Assembly: GCA_030424845.1 (NCBI GenBank)
Contig: JAUHWC010000004.1
Span: 248,001-312,000, forward strand
Origin: Alphaproteobacteria bacterium
GTDB lineage: Bacteria > Pseudomonadota > Alphaproteobacteria > Sphingomonadales > Sphingomonadaceae
Reading direction: 5' to 3'
DNA length: 64,000 nt
Within the stretch, counting starts at the first letter, position 1. Every line of letters begins with the position of its first letter. Below are positions 16,138-27,484 of the stretch, piece after piece. The notes beneath the pieces were generated by a model. That model was not told the origin of the DNA. It saw only the letters and a list, made by a program, of their open reading frames with translations, and did not search any database. Position numbers and translations under genes: made by a program.

Positions 16138-16548
16138 ATGAAAAAGCTTTTTGCAATGGCCGCTGCCGGTGCCGCGCTTGTCGCCGGTGCAACAGGCGTC
16201 CAGGCCGAAACCCGCCAGGAACGCGCCGAAGCCCGGCTTGCGGAAATGATCGAAGGCCGCGTGGCCGGGGAGCCGCAAAGCTGCGTCACGGCATTCCGTT
16301 CCAACGATATCGAGGTCATCCCCTATATCGGCATCGTCTATGATGCCGGGGATACGATCTATGTCGCCCGCGCCAGCAGGCCCGAGCGGCTGCGCAACAG
16401 CGATGTCCCGATCATCGAGCGTCACGGCAGCCAGTTGTGCCGCCAGGACGTGATGCGCACGATCGACCGACACAGCGGTTTCACAACCGGCGTGCTGTTC
16501 CTCGAGGACTTCGTCCCCTACACCAAGGTCGAAGAAGGCGAGGGCTGA
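16138..16548 (+). CDS. exported hypothetical protein
   Basis: This 136-residue protein has a textbook signal peptide (MKKLFAMAAAGAALVAGATG, cleavage near VQAE at residue 23). The mature part holds two cysteines (SCVTAF and QLCRQDV) that could form a disulphide, and the strand-rich IEVIPYIGIVYDAGDTIYVA. No domain is recognised. GGGAGAAATGAC provides the ribosome-binding site. A hairpin terminator follows. Confidence 0.75.
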   Translation: MKKLFAMAAAGAALVAGATGVQAETRQERAEARLAEMIEGRVAGEPQSCVTAFRSNDIEVIPYIGIVYDAGDTIYVARASRPERLRNSDVPIIERHGSQLCRQDVMRTIDRHSGFTTGVLFLEDFVPYTKVEEGEG

Positions 16549-16596
16549 TCCCTCGCCGGGCCTCAGGCCTGCCGGCACAGGCCGGAATGATTTGCG

Positions 16597-16634
16597 GACG
16601 GCGGCTTGCCCCGGGCAGGTCGCCGTCTGTCTTT
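16597..16634 (+). terminator. hairpin terminator between convergent genes
   Basis: GACGGCG (16597-16603) pairs with CGCCGTC (16621-16627), with an inner TTGCCCCGGGCAGG stem, followed by TGTCTTT. It ends the exported hypothetical gene and lies before the 3' end of the acyltransferase gene. Confidence 0.65.
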
Positions 16635-16680
16635 GGGAGGTGGCTGGAGCAAGGCCCGGCAAATGGCCGAGGCCGCCCGG

Positions 16681-18711
16681 TCAGTCCGCCGCCGTTTCCC
16701 CGCCTTGCCGATCCACCAGCCGCAGGAGGGGGTGCCCGCTTTGCGAGATGGCGCGGGCCATCGCCTGTTCCCCGCATGGTGTGAAGTGGTCGAGATCGCG
16801 ATACATCAGGCAATCATCGACAATCAGGCTTTCCGAAAAGACCAGTTCCGGCTGCATCATGGAGATATAGCCGATGCCGGCCGCCCTTGCGCGCGCGCCA
16901 AGCGCTTCGTCCAGTTCGATGAATTGTGGCAGCACCGTGGGTCGCGGCTCCCAGCCCTTCAGCAAGTGCTGGTAACGCCGCGAATTGATCCGCGGTTCGT
17001 AATAGGCGCCGATCCAGGTGACGTCATAGCCGTATTGGCCCTGCACCCGTGCCAGCCAGGCAACACCCTGGTCGATCCTCTCGTGCCACACACCCATGGC
17101 ATTGGCCGGATCCATGAAGGCGTCCTGGTCATCCGGGTCACCCTCGCTGTCGAGGATCAGGCTGCCACCCAGCTGGTGGTAATAGACCGAGGCGAAATAG
17201 CCTTCTCTGGAAGCAAACAGGCGCTCCTCGATCAGGTCGAAGAAACACTCCTTGCGCCACAGGCTGCATCCGTCGCGGGCGAGCGTGACCTGGAAGCGGC
17301 TTTCAGGCGCCATGCGATAGAGGATGTTGTGCAGGTTCTCCGCATGGCTGTCGCCCATCAGCAAGGTGCCCGGGCCATGCTTATCGCGACATTCGGAAAA
17401 GCGTTGGAGCATCTCATCATCGAGCTGGCTGGTCACGAAGACGCAATCGCCATCGCCGAGCCTTTCGAGCCCGCCCAGCCAGTTGAAGCGGGAGAAATGA
17501 TCGGTGTGGAGGTCAATTTCCGCCTGCTCCACCCCCAGCGTCTGCGAAAGGTAGAAACGCTCCTGCGTATCGGTCTTGTAGGCAACCAGCGAATAGACTG
17601 CGGCAACGGCATAGCATGCGGCAAGGCCGAAGAGCGCGGGCCACCCGTCAATCCGGCGTTTGCGGAAGGGTTGCTCGATCACGAAATAGGTTATGATCGC
17701 CAGCACGAAGGACAGCGCCATCAGCCACCACGCCGTAACGGTGGGGATATGGTAGAGGAACTCGTATTCCGCATCGAGCGAGAGCGCGGAATAATAGCGA
17801 TAGAAGACGAACACCGGGTAGTGCCACAGGTACAGGCTGTAGGAGATCAAGCCGATCCCCACGAAAACCGGGAATAACAGGATCCTGGCCGCCCATGTCC
17901 CTTCGCGGGCATAGAGGATGATGAGGGCGGCCCCCACCGTGGGCACCAGCCCCTTGATGCCGGGCAGCGGCATGTCCTCGGCCATGGTCATCACCGAAAC
18001 CACGATCAGCACGATGCCGGCGAGGCCCGCCAATTGCGCCGGCATGGCCAGCGAGGGCGGGCTGTTGGCGCGAACCGGATTGCGCAGCCAGATGGCGCAC
18101 AGGCTGCCGATCAACAGTTCCTAGGCACGCGCCGGCAGCATGAAGAAGGCGAGATTGGCATCCTGTTCCGCCAACCACCAGCTGAGCCCCAGCCCGGCGA
18201 GGAAGGATATGACCAGCACCTTCATCAAGGCGCTGCGGGCGAACTTCCATACCAGCATCATGCCCAGCGGGAAGAAGATGTAGAACTGCTCCTCGACCGC
18301 CAGGCTCCATGTGTGGAGCAGGGGTTTCAGCTCGCTTGCCTGCCCGAAATAATCGTCCTCGATGTAGAACAGGAAATTCGATGCAAAGGCGCGGATCGCC
18401 ACCAGGCTCTGCACGAAATTGCGCACGTCCCGCCCTGACAGCAGGAACCACGCGGCGATCATGCTGGCAAGCAGCACGATCCACAGCGCCGGCAGGATCC
18501 TTCGCGCACGCCGCTGGTAGAAGCGCTTGATGCTGAAATCGCCCGCATCCAGCCCGTTGGCGATGATGGCGGTAATCAGGTAGCCGCTGATGACGAAGAA
18601 GACATCGACACCCAGGTAGCCGCCGTGGAAGGCGGGAAAACCGGCATGGAACAGGAGGACAGGAACAACGGCCAGCGCCCGCAGGCCATCCACTTCCGCC
18701 CTGTATTTCAT
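16681..18711 (-). pseudogene. OafA/YrhL-type acyltransferase with SGNH domain, interrupted by an in-frame TAG
   Basis: The full frame has 677 codons. It starts MKYRAEVDGLRALAVVPVLL, the standard start of acyltransferase-3 proteins, followed by the HAGF/GGYLGVDVFFVISGYL catalytic region and many membrane helices. The C-terminal third is a periplasmic SGNH esterase domain with MGDSHAENLHN and a late DHFTPCG motif. Such proteins O-acetylate surface polysaccharides. A TAG at 18121-18123 (codon 197) interrupts the motif PARA-stop-ELLIGSL. In homologues this reads, to my knowledge, PARAWELL, so the lost codon was very probably Trp (TGG to TAG). The rest of the gene is intact, so the change may be recent. 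Confidence 0.88.
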
Positions 18712-18920
18712 TGGCCTGGATCCCTGTCTGCGCCTGCCCGCCGAGTTTTGGTTACACAGTATTTCGCACCTGCACAATATTGCAGTGCGGTCGGTCGCGA
18801 TGCCCGCGCAAGAATGCCGGGCCATTTACTTTCCGCCTTGGCCGGGACTAGGCTCCCGCCAATGGCGGACCCGCTGGCCATAAGGCGGGCCGCATGCGAA
18901 ATGCGTGGGAGGGGATGGTC

Positions 18921-19373
18921 ATGCAGTATGCCGTGTGGTTCGTGCGCCTTGTCTATGCCGGGTGGATGATCCCGGCCGGGCTCAATCATTTCTACCAGCT
19001 CTATCCGCAACCACTGGGCAACCAGCCGATCAGCATTGCGGTATTCACCGCGCTGCTCGACAGCGGGCTGTTCACGGTGGTCAAGGCGGTGGAACTGGTT
19101 GCCGGGGTGATGCTGCTGGTGGGATGGCGCGTGCCGCTGGCCCTGATCATGGTGCTGCCGGTCAGCTTCACGGTCTGGTACTGGGACACCGAGTTGCAAG
19201 GCTGGTGGACGGCCTCTGCCATCTATGGCTGGGCGGTTGTCGGCTGCAACGTGGCGCTGCTGCTCGCCTATTGGGACAATTACCGCGATTTCTTCACCCG
19301 CCATGCGCGCCCACACCTGCCGTGGGCAGGCGGCGCGGGGGATGAAGGCTCTGCAATGGAGGCGCAGGCATGA
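18921..19373 (+). CDS. DoxX-like integral membrane protein
   Basis: This 150-residue membrane protein has four hydrophobic segments, starting with VRLVYAGWMIPAGLNHF near the N-terminus and followed by VKAVELVAGVMLLVGW, the layout of DoxX-type proteins. GGGAGG eight bases upstream supports the ATG at 18921 over earlier starts. Its stop overlaps the next gene's ATG by four bases, so the two are probably co-translated and may form a heteromeric membrane unit. The function is unknown. Confidence 0.8.
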   Translation: MQYAVWFVRLVYAGWMIPAGLNHFYQLYPQPLGNQPISIAVFTALLDSGLFTVVKAVELVAGVMLLVGWRVPLALIMVLPVSFTVWYWDTELQGWWTASAIYGWAVVGCNVALLLAYWDNYRDFFTRHARPHLPWAGGAGDEGSAMEAQA

Positions 19374-20020
19374 CCCGCGTGCTCGACATTCTGCGCATCG
19401 TGCTGGGCGCGATCCTGGTGATCACCTCGCTCGACTGGTTCATGCCGTTCCTGATGCCCTTCATGCCCGATCGCGACTTTGCCGATCCGATGGCGGCGCA
19501 GCTGGTTGGCGTGTTCACCACCAGCGGCCTCTTGGCGGTGGCGAAGTTCATCCTGCTGGCAGGCGGCGCATTGCTGGTGCTGGACCGCGTAGTCCCGCTG
19601 GCGCTGGCGGCGATGATGCCGGTGCATGTCTGCGCGGCCCATATTGCCGTATTCGTCGAGGGTGACGCATTGCTGGCAGCGCTGGCGCTGGCCCTGCTGG
19701 CGGCAAACGGCCTGCTGATGCTGGCTTACCTGCCCCACTACAAGGGCGTGCTGGAGAGTGACCGGCATGGCGGCGGCCTGGCAGACGGGGAAAGCGCCAC
19801 GGAAGGCGACTATTACAACAGCCTGTTCGCCAACCCCTTCAGCGGCGCGCCGGCCAAGTCCTATCTCGCCGGCTTTGCCGTCTGGGCGGCGGCCATGTGG
19901 TTCTTCTGGTATGTCGTGCCTTTCACCAATGGCACCACGGGCATGGTCACGCTCGCCTATCCCGGCGTGATCCTGCTGGTCGGGCTGGTGAATGCCCTGC
20001 GCAAGGGAACGGCGGACTGA
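19370..20020 (+). CDS. DoxX-like integral membrane protein
   Basis: This 216-residue polytopic protein resembles its upstream neighbour in its first ~110 residues (an ILRIVLGAILVITSLDWFMP start, then TTSGLLAVAKFILLAGGALLVL). It adds a soluble loop (HYKGVLESDRHGG to GDYYNSL) and two more C-terminal helices. It looks like a DoxX-type pair made by duplication. The four-base overlap with the upstream gene suggests joint expression. No enzymatic motif is visible. Confidence 0.75.
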   Translation: MTRVLDILRIVLGAILVITSLDWFMPFLMPFMPDRDFADPMAAQLVGVFTTSGLLAVAKFILLAGGALLVLDRVVPLALAAMMPVHVCAAHIAVFVEGDALLAALALALLAANGLLMLAYLPHYKGVLESDRHGGGLADGESATEGDYYNSLFANPFSGAPAKSYLAGFAVWAAAMWFFWYVVPFTNGTTGMVTLAYPGVILLVGLVNALRKGTAD

Positions 20021-20059
20021 TCGTTTCCCCCGGCGGTGAAGCGCTGTATGGGCCTTGCC

Positions 20060-20554
20060 ATGGACAATGCCCGGATACTCGTCCTCACCAACGGCGGGAC
20101 GATCGACAAGCAGTATTTCGACGCGATGAGCGAATACCAGGTGGGCGAAACCGCCGTTGGCATGCTGCTGCGCATCGCCCGGGTGGCGGCACCCTTCCGG
20201 GTGGAGGAAGTGCTGCGCAAGGACAGCCTCGAACTGACGGAGGATGACCGCGCGCTGATCGCGGCCCGGGTGGCCGAAGCGCCCGAAACGCATATCGTGA
20301 TCACCCATGGCACCGACACGATGACCGATACGGCCAAGGCGCTGACGGACATCACGGGCAAGACCGTGGTTCTCACGGGCGCCCTCGCGCCGGCGCGCTT
20401 TGCCGAGAGCGATGCCGCCTTCAACCTCGGCATGGCCTTCGCTGCCGCGCAGACATGCGCGCCCGGCACCTATATCGCGATGAGCGGGCAGGTGTTCGAC
20501 GGGCTGAAAGTGCGCAAGGACAGGGCGGCCGGAAAGTTCGTCCCTATCGATTGA
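20060..20554 (+). CDS. single-domain asparaginase-family protein
   Basis: This 164-residue protein matches only the N-terminal domain of type I/II L-asparaginases. It has VLTNGGTID near residue 8 with the nucleophile Thr, and VITHGTDTMTDTAKAL near residue 82 with the second catalytic Thr-Asp pair. The C-terminal domain that closes the active site in the ~330-residue enzymes is absent, and the protein ends in a normal stop. Short forms like this are, to my knowledge, common in alphaproteobacteria. Whether it hydrolyses asparagine is uncertain. Starts at 20036 or 20048 are possible. The 3' end overlaps the convergent nuclease gene by 11 bp. Confidence 0.75.
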   Translation: MDNARILVLTNGGTIDKQYFDAMSEYQVGETAVGMLLRIARVAAPFRVEEVLRKDSLELTEDDRALIAARVAEAPETHIVITHGTDTMTDTAKALTDITGKTVVLTGALAPARFAESDAAFNLGMAFAAAQTCAPGTYIAMSGQVFDGLKVRKDRAAGKFVPID

Positions 20555-21251
20555 GGCGAGCGCTGCCTGTCCGGCAATCGGCCAGAACCGGGCAATTTGG
20601 ACAATCCATGCTGCGCGGTTTGCAAAATCGCTGGCCCAGTTTCTTCAACAGCAGGTGATGCTCGTCCATGTCGGCCGCGCTCCATTCCTCCGGCAGGATC
20701 GGCATCAACGTGTCATAGGTCTTCGCCGTATCGGCCTTCTCCGCCACGATACCGATGCGTTGCATGGTGCGGCGGTGATGTCCGTCGATCACCATCGCCT
20801 TGCGGTTGAAGGTTGAGGCATTCATCACCCCGGCACTGTTCTTGCGCGCCACGCCGGGCAAGATCTCCAGCCACGCCATCGCCTCTGGCGTCGGCAGGTT
20901 CGAAAGATGGGCGAGCGTCACCGAGCCGCGCTGCTTGCGAATGGCCTTGAGGCAGGCAGACAGGCGCTCTGCGGCAACGCGGGGGAAGCTCTGTGCGGCA
21001 AGCATGGCCTCCAGTTCCTCCACCGGCACATCGGCCACGGCATCCCAAGTGCCGAAGCGGGCGAGAAGCGCATCGGTAGAGGCATTGGAAATCGCCGTCT
21101 TGGTCTGCGCGCCGATCACTCCCTGCACCAGCGTCCATTCGGGCGTGCGGCGCTTGTCCGGCGGGCGGATGATGCGCCCGAAACACCCGATGAGCCCGGC
21201 ATGGACGCGCCGCAGTTGATCGGTGCGCGGATCATCGAGGAGGAGTTGCAT
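20544..21251 (-). CDS. endonuclease III-like HhH-GPD DNA glycosylase
   Basis: This 235-residue base-excision repair protein has a helix-hairpin-helix with LPGVARKNS near residue 134 (Lys at the catalytic position), the Asp in VIDGHHRRTMQR near residue 155, and a C-terminal 4Fe-4S motif C-x6-C-x2-C-x5-C (FCKPRSMDCPNCPVLADC). These match the Nth family, though it is divergent from housekeeping Nth, with His-His in the Asp loop. An AGGAG precedes the ATG. It is the last gene of a minus-strand run behind guaA. Confidence 0.88.
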   Translation of the reverse strand: MQLLLDDPRTDQLRRVHAGLIGCFGRIIRPPDKRRTPEWTLVQGVIGAQTKTAISNASTDALLARFGTWDAVADVPVEELEAMLAAQSFPRVAAERLSACLKAIRKQRGSVTLAHLSNLPTPEAMAWLEILPGVARKNSAGVMNASTFNRKAMVIDGHHRRTMQRIGIVAEKADTAKTYDTLMPILPEEWSAADMDEHHLLLKKLGQRFCKPRSMDCPNCPVLADCRTGSARLNR

Positions 21252-21278
21252 CGGCTCCTGGAATGCGGGGGCAGCTCG

Positions 21279-21644
21279 TCAGGCCACCTTGCGCGCCAGC
21301 ACGCCCGCGATCAGCGCGCCTGTTGCTCCGCCGGCCACCTTCAGCCCGTGATTGACCCACGCCATCAGCGGGAAATCCATTTCACCGGCAAGCAGCGTCG
21401 GCATGGAGATGACGTAATAGAACAGGATGCCCACCACCCCGACAGCCGCGCCGATTGCCAGGCGGCTGTCGGCAGCAGGTCGCGCGGCCCAGTATCCGCC
21501 GATGGCGAAGAGGACGAAGGCCACCGCCAGCCCTTCCGGCTTGTAGCCAACCAGGTCGGCTGTTGCGAGAAAGTAGACATAGACCGCGTAGAGCAATTCT
21601 ATCGCGATCCCGGCGATGACAATGCCTTTCCAGTATCCGGCCAT
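21279..21644 (-). CDS. four-helix membrane protein, hypothetical
   Basis: This 121-residue protein has four hydrophobic segments (IVIAGIAIELLYAVYVYFLA, VAFVLFAIGGYWAA, IGAAVGVVGILFYYVI and VAGGATGALIAGVLA). No motif is recognised. It lies 36 bp behind guaA and 27 bp before the glycosylase gene on the same strand and is probably co-transcribed. Confidence 0.7.
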   Translation of the reverse strand: MAGYWKGIVIAGIAIELLYAVYVYFLATADLVGYKPEGLAVAFVLFAIGGYWAARPAADSRLAIGAAVGVVGILFYYVISMPTLLAGEMDFPLMAWVNHGLKVAGGATGALIAGVLARKVA

Positions 21645-21680
21645 GATCCCCTCCCCAGGTCGATCGCAGGTCTTGGCTGC

Positions 21681-23255
21681 CTATTCCCACTCAATCGTGC
21701 CCGGTGGCTTCGACGTATAGTCATAGACCACCCGGTTGATGCCTTGCACCTCGTTGACGATGCGCGTAGCGACATTGGTCAGGAAGTGCGGATCGAAGGG
21801 ATAGACATCGGCCGTCATCCCGTCGGTGCTGGTAACGGCGCGCAGGCCGCAGACCGAATCATAGGTGCGCCCGTCACCCATCACGCCAACGGTCTTCACC
21901 GGCAGCAGCACGGCAAAGGCCTGCCAGATCGCGTCATAGAGGCCGGCCTTGCGGATCTCGTCGAGATAGATCGCGTCGGCCTTGCGCAGGATATCGCAGC
22001 GTTCCTTGTTCACCTCGCCCGGAATGCGGATGGCAAGGCCCGGCCCCGGGAAGGGGTGACGGCCAACGAAGATATCGGGCAGGCCCAGTTCGCGGCCCAG
22101 TTCGCGGACCTCGTCCTTGAACAGTTCGCGCAAGGGCTCGACCAGCTTCATGTTCATGCGTTCGGGCAAGCCGCCGACGTTGTGGTGGCTCTTGATCGTG
22201 ACCGACGGTCCGCCGGTGAAGGACACGCTCTCGATCACGTCAGGGTAGAGGGTGCCTTGCGCCAGGAAATCGGCGCCGCCTATCTTCCTGGCTTCTTCCT
22301 CGAACACGTTGATGAATTCAGCGCCGATGAACTTGCGCTTCCTTTCAGGGTCGGTGACCCCGTCGAGGCCTGCCATGAAGCGGGCCTCGGCATCCACCAC
22401 CACCAGCGGAATGTTGTAGTGGTCGCGGAACATGGTCTCCACCTGCTCGCGCTCATTGAGGCGCAGCAGGCCGTGATCCACGAAGACGCAGGTCAGCTGG
22501 TCACCGATCGCCTCGTGGATCAGGATCGCGGCAACCGAACTGTCCACGCCGCCCGAAAGGCCGCAGATCACCCGGCCATCGCCCACCTGCTCGCGGATCT
22601 CGGCGATCTTGGTTTCGCGATAGGCGGCCATGGTCCAGTCCCCGGCAAGGCCGCAGACATTGTGCACGAAATTGGCCAGCAGCTTCGCGCCATCGGGCGT
22701 GTGCACCACTTCGGGGTGGAACTGCGTGCCATAATACCTGCGAGCCTCGTCCGCGATCACCGCGAAAGGCGCGCCGTCACTGGTGGCAACGATCTCGAAG
22801 CCCGGGGCGAACTGCGTCACCTTGTCGCCGTGGCTCATCCACACCTGGTGGCGTTCTCCCACGTCCCACAGGCCTTCGAACAGCGCGCAGCTCTTGGTGA
22901 CGGTGAGGTAGGCACGACCGAATTCGCCGCCGTCGCCGGTTTCGTGGCCGGGCCGCACCTCGCCGCCCAGCTGCTTGCTCATCACCTGCTGGCCATAGCA
23001 GATGCCGAGGATCGGCAAGCCGCTGTCGAACAGCATCTGCGGAGCGCGCGGGGATCCCTCGTCAGGCACGCTGGCGGGCGAGCCGGACAGGATGATGCCC
23101 TTGGGCTTGAGCCTGCCGAAGGCTTCTTCGGCGAGGGAGAAGGGCGCGATCTCGCAATAGACGCCGGCTTCGCGCACGCGGCGCGCGATCAACTGGGTCA
23201 CCTGGCTGCCGAAATCGACGATAAGGATGGAATCGGGGAGATGGTCTTGGTCCAT
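21681..23255 (-). CDS. guaA: GMP synthase (glutamine-hydrolysing)
   Basis: GuaA converts XMP to GMP with ATP and glutamine. The 524-residue product has the N-terminal class I amidotransferase domain ([20 protein letters not shown] start, nucleophile in GICYGQQVM) and the ATP-pyrophosphatase P-loop [10 protein letters not shown] near residue 237. It ends in the dimerisation domain with the usual PPGTIEWE terminus. The ATG at 23253-23255 gives [11 protein letters not shown]; the longer frame upstream is not conserved in character. Confidence 0.98.
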   Translation of the reverse strand: MDQDHLPDSILIVDFGSQVTQLIARRVREAGVYCEIAPFSLAEEAFGRLKPKGIILSGSPASVPDEGSPRAPQMLFDSGLPILGICYGQQVMSKQLGGEVRPGHETGDGGEFGRAYLTVTKSCALFEGLWDVGERHQVWMSHGDKVTQFAPGFEIVATSDGAPFAVIADEARRYYGTQFHPEVVHTPDGAKLLANFVHNVCGLAGDWTMAAYRETKIAEIREQVGDGRVICGLSGGVDSSVAAILIHEAIGDQLTCVFVDHGLLRLNEREQVETMFRDHYNIPLVVVDAEARFMAGLDGVTDPERKRKFIGAEFINVFEEEARKIGGADFLAQGTLYPDVIESVSFTGGPSVTIKSHHNVGGLPERMNMKLVEPLRELFKDEVRELGRELGLPDIFVGRHPFPGPGLAIRIPGEVNKERCDILRKADAIYLDEIRKAGLYDAIWQAFAVLLPVKTVGVMGDGRTYDSVCGLRAVTSTDGMTADVYPFDPHFLTNVATRIVNEVQGINRVVYDYTSKPPGTIEWE

Positions 23256-23358
23256 GGGACAAAGCCATTGCCGCCTTGCGCGCGTGCTGTCCAGCGCAGG
23301 CGTGCGGCCCGCCCACAGGCCGGGGAATGACCCTGGGCGGATCAACGGCCTGCACGTT

Positions 23359-23399
23359 GTTGCAAAACTTGCAACAGTTGTCGAATTCTTCGCAATTGC
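23359..23399. promoter_or_regulatory. palindromic operator-like sequences upstream of guaA and two tiny ORFs
   Basis: GTTGCAA-AAC-TTGCAAC (23359-23375) is a perfect 7-bp inverted repeat, and GCAATTGC (23392-23399) is a second palindrome of the same flavour. The next 45 bases are strikingly AT-rich. It looks like an operator plus promoter for the rightward tiny ORFs, about 100 bp from guaA on the other side. Confidence 0.5.
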
Positions 23400-23487
23400 A
23401 CAATTTTATTGCGCGCATATTTAGCAATCGCACAACGGGACTCCCTCTCTCCCTCCCCCTCGTCCCGGCCAACTGGAGTTTGAAACC

Positions 23488-23571
23488 ATGCGCAATTTCG
23501 CAACCACCCTCTTTGCCGCAGCCGCTTCCATCGCGATCACCGCCACCACGCTGAACGCGATCATCGTCTGA
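23488..23571 (+). CDS. tiny hydrophobic peptide, 27 residues
   Basis: This short ORF starts MRNFATTLFAAAASIAITAT and ends LNAIIV. One hydrophobic helix after a short polar start would make it a membrane peptide or resemble a signal peptide. CTGGAG lies about ten bases upstream. It is the first of two tandem 27-codon ORFs between guaA and gyrB. The AT-rich promoter-like region before it and the hairpin after the pair argue for a real transcription unit. The function is unknown. Confidence 0.5.
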   Translation: MRNFATTLFAAAASIAITATTLNAIIV

Positions 23572-23621
23572 CAACGGCACCTATCCTTCTCTCCTCCCTC
23601 TCTCCCGATAAGGATCACGCC

Positions 23622-23705
23622 ATGAAGACCCTGCTCAAGAGCATCTTCCAGTCCTACTTCAACAGCGTTTCGCGCCTGCCCTATCCGGCCATCTGGATGG
23701 CCTGA
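23622..23705 (+). CDS. tiny peptide, 27 residues
   Basis: This short ORF reads MKTLLKSIFQSYFNSVSRLP followed by YPAIWMA and TGA. AAGGATCACGCC supplies a ribosome-binding site. It is basic and amphipathic at the start and aromatic at the end. It is the same length as the upstream ORF, lies 50 bp behind it, and is followed 25 bp later by a perfect hairpin. Non-random spacing and good start signals suggest it is expressed. The function is unknown. Confidence 0.55.
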   Translation: MKTLLKSIFQSYFNSVSRLPYPAIWMA

Positions 23706-23730
23706 CAGGCCCGAGGCCGAAGCAGACCGA

Positions 23731-23756
23731 ACGGCCGCCCCGCAACGGGCGGCCGT
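23731..23756 (+). terminator. perfect hairpin after the tiny ORFs
   Basis: ACGGCCGCCC (23731-23740) pairs fully with GGGCGGCCGT (23747-23756) around CGCAAC. The bases after it (GTGCGTTTGTG) are only moderately U-rich, so termination efficiency is unclear. Confidence 0.6.
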
Positions 23757-23768
23757 GTGCGTTTGTGA

Positions 23769-26398
<2,630 letters not shown>

Positions 26399-26399
<1 letters not shown>

Positions 26400-27484
26400 T
26401 GGATGATGGCCGCGCCATGACGGCGACCGAACGCGGGGGCTTCCTGCTGTTCCTGGCGCTCGTCACGGCGGCCATGCTGCTGGTGGTGTGGCCCTTTGTC
26501 GCCCCGCTGGTATGGGCGACATTGGCCGCGATCATGTTCCAGCCGCTTTATGCCCGGATGCTTCGCTTCCGGAAAGGGCGCGAAAACCAGGCCGCGGCGC
26601 TGGCCTTGCTGGTCATCACCATCGCGGTGATCGCGCCGGCAGTGATCATCGGCAGCATGGTGGTGAACCAGGCGATCGGCCTGTTTTCCGCTTTCCGCGC
26701 TGGCGAGATCGACGTGGCAGGCGCGCTGCACCAGATGATCGACATGCTTCCCGCTGGCATCGGTGCGCGGATGGTGGAATCAGGCTGGGGCGACATGGCA
26801 ACGCTGCAGGCCCGGGCGCAGGAAGTGGCGGAAGACTCCATCGGCCTCATCGCGCGCCATGCGGTTTCCATCGGCGAAGGCATGGCCGAATGGCTGCTCG
26901 CTTTCGGCGTGGGGCTCTACGTCACCTTCTTCCTGCTGCGCGACGGCAAGCAGATCACCCCCAGGCTGATCCACGCCTTCCCCATCGAAAAGAGCATTGC
27001 CGAGCGCATGGCGGAACGGTTCCTCACCATCGTGCGGGCGACAATCAAGGGTTCGGTGGTGGTCGGACTGGTGCAAGGCGCACTGGGCGCGATCACCTTC
27101 TGGATTGCCGGCATACCCTCCGCCATCCTGTTCGGCGTGATCATGGCGCTGTTTTCGCTGTTGCCGGCGATCGGCCCGGCGATCGTCTGGGTCCCGGCAG
27201 CAATCTACCTGCTGGCGGTGGGCGAGATCTGGCAGGGCCTGTTCGTCATCGTCTCCGGCGTTGCCATCATCGGGATGGCGGACAACCTGTTGCGCCCCCT
27301 GCTGGTGGGGCGCGATACCGGCATTCCCGATTGGCTGATCCTTGTCACCACGCTGGGCGGCATCGCCCTGATGGGCCTGTCCGGCATCGTGCTGGGCCCG
27401 CTGGTAGCAGGCCTGTTCATCGCCGCATGGAACGTGTTTGCAGACCAGGACGGCACGCATCGCCGCGCCGGGGCGGGCGGCTAG
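26399..27484 (+). CDS. AI-2E/PerM-family membrane protein
   Basis: This 361-residue polytopic protein of the AI-2E transporter/PerM superfamily has an N-terminal helix pair (FLLFLALVTAAMLLVVWPFV), a central cytoplasmic domain (about residues 100-190), and the C-terminal cluster with GLVQGALGAITFWIAG, LLPAIGPAIVWVPAAIYLL and the conserved GIALMGLSGIVLGPLVAGLF. The family includes permeases and Na+/H+ antiporters, so the substrate is open. The start at 26399 overlaps the gyrB stop; ATG 26417 is an alternative. The stop lies in a CTAG shared with the convergent acyltransferase gene. Confidence 0.88.
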
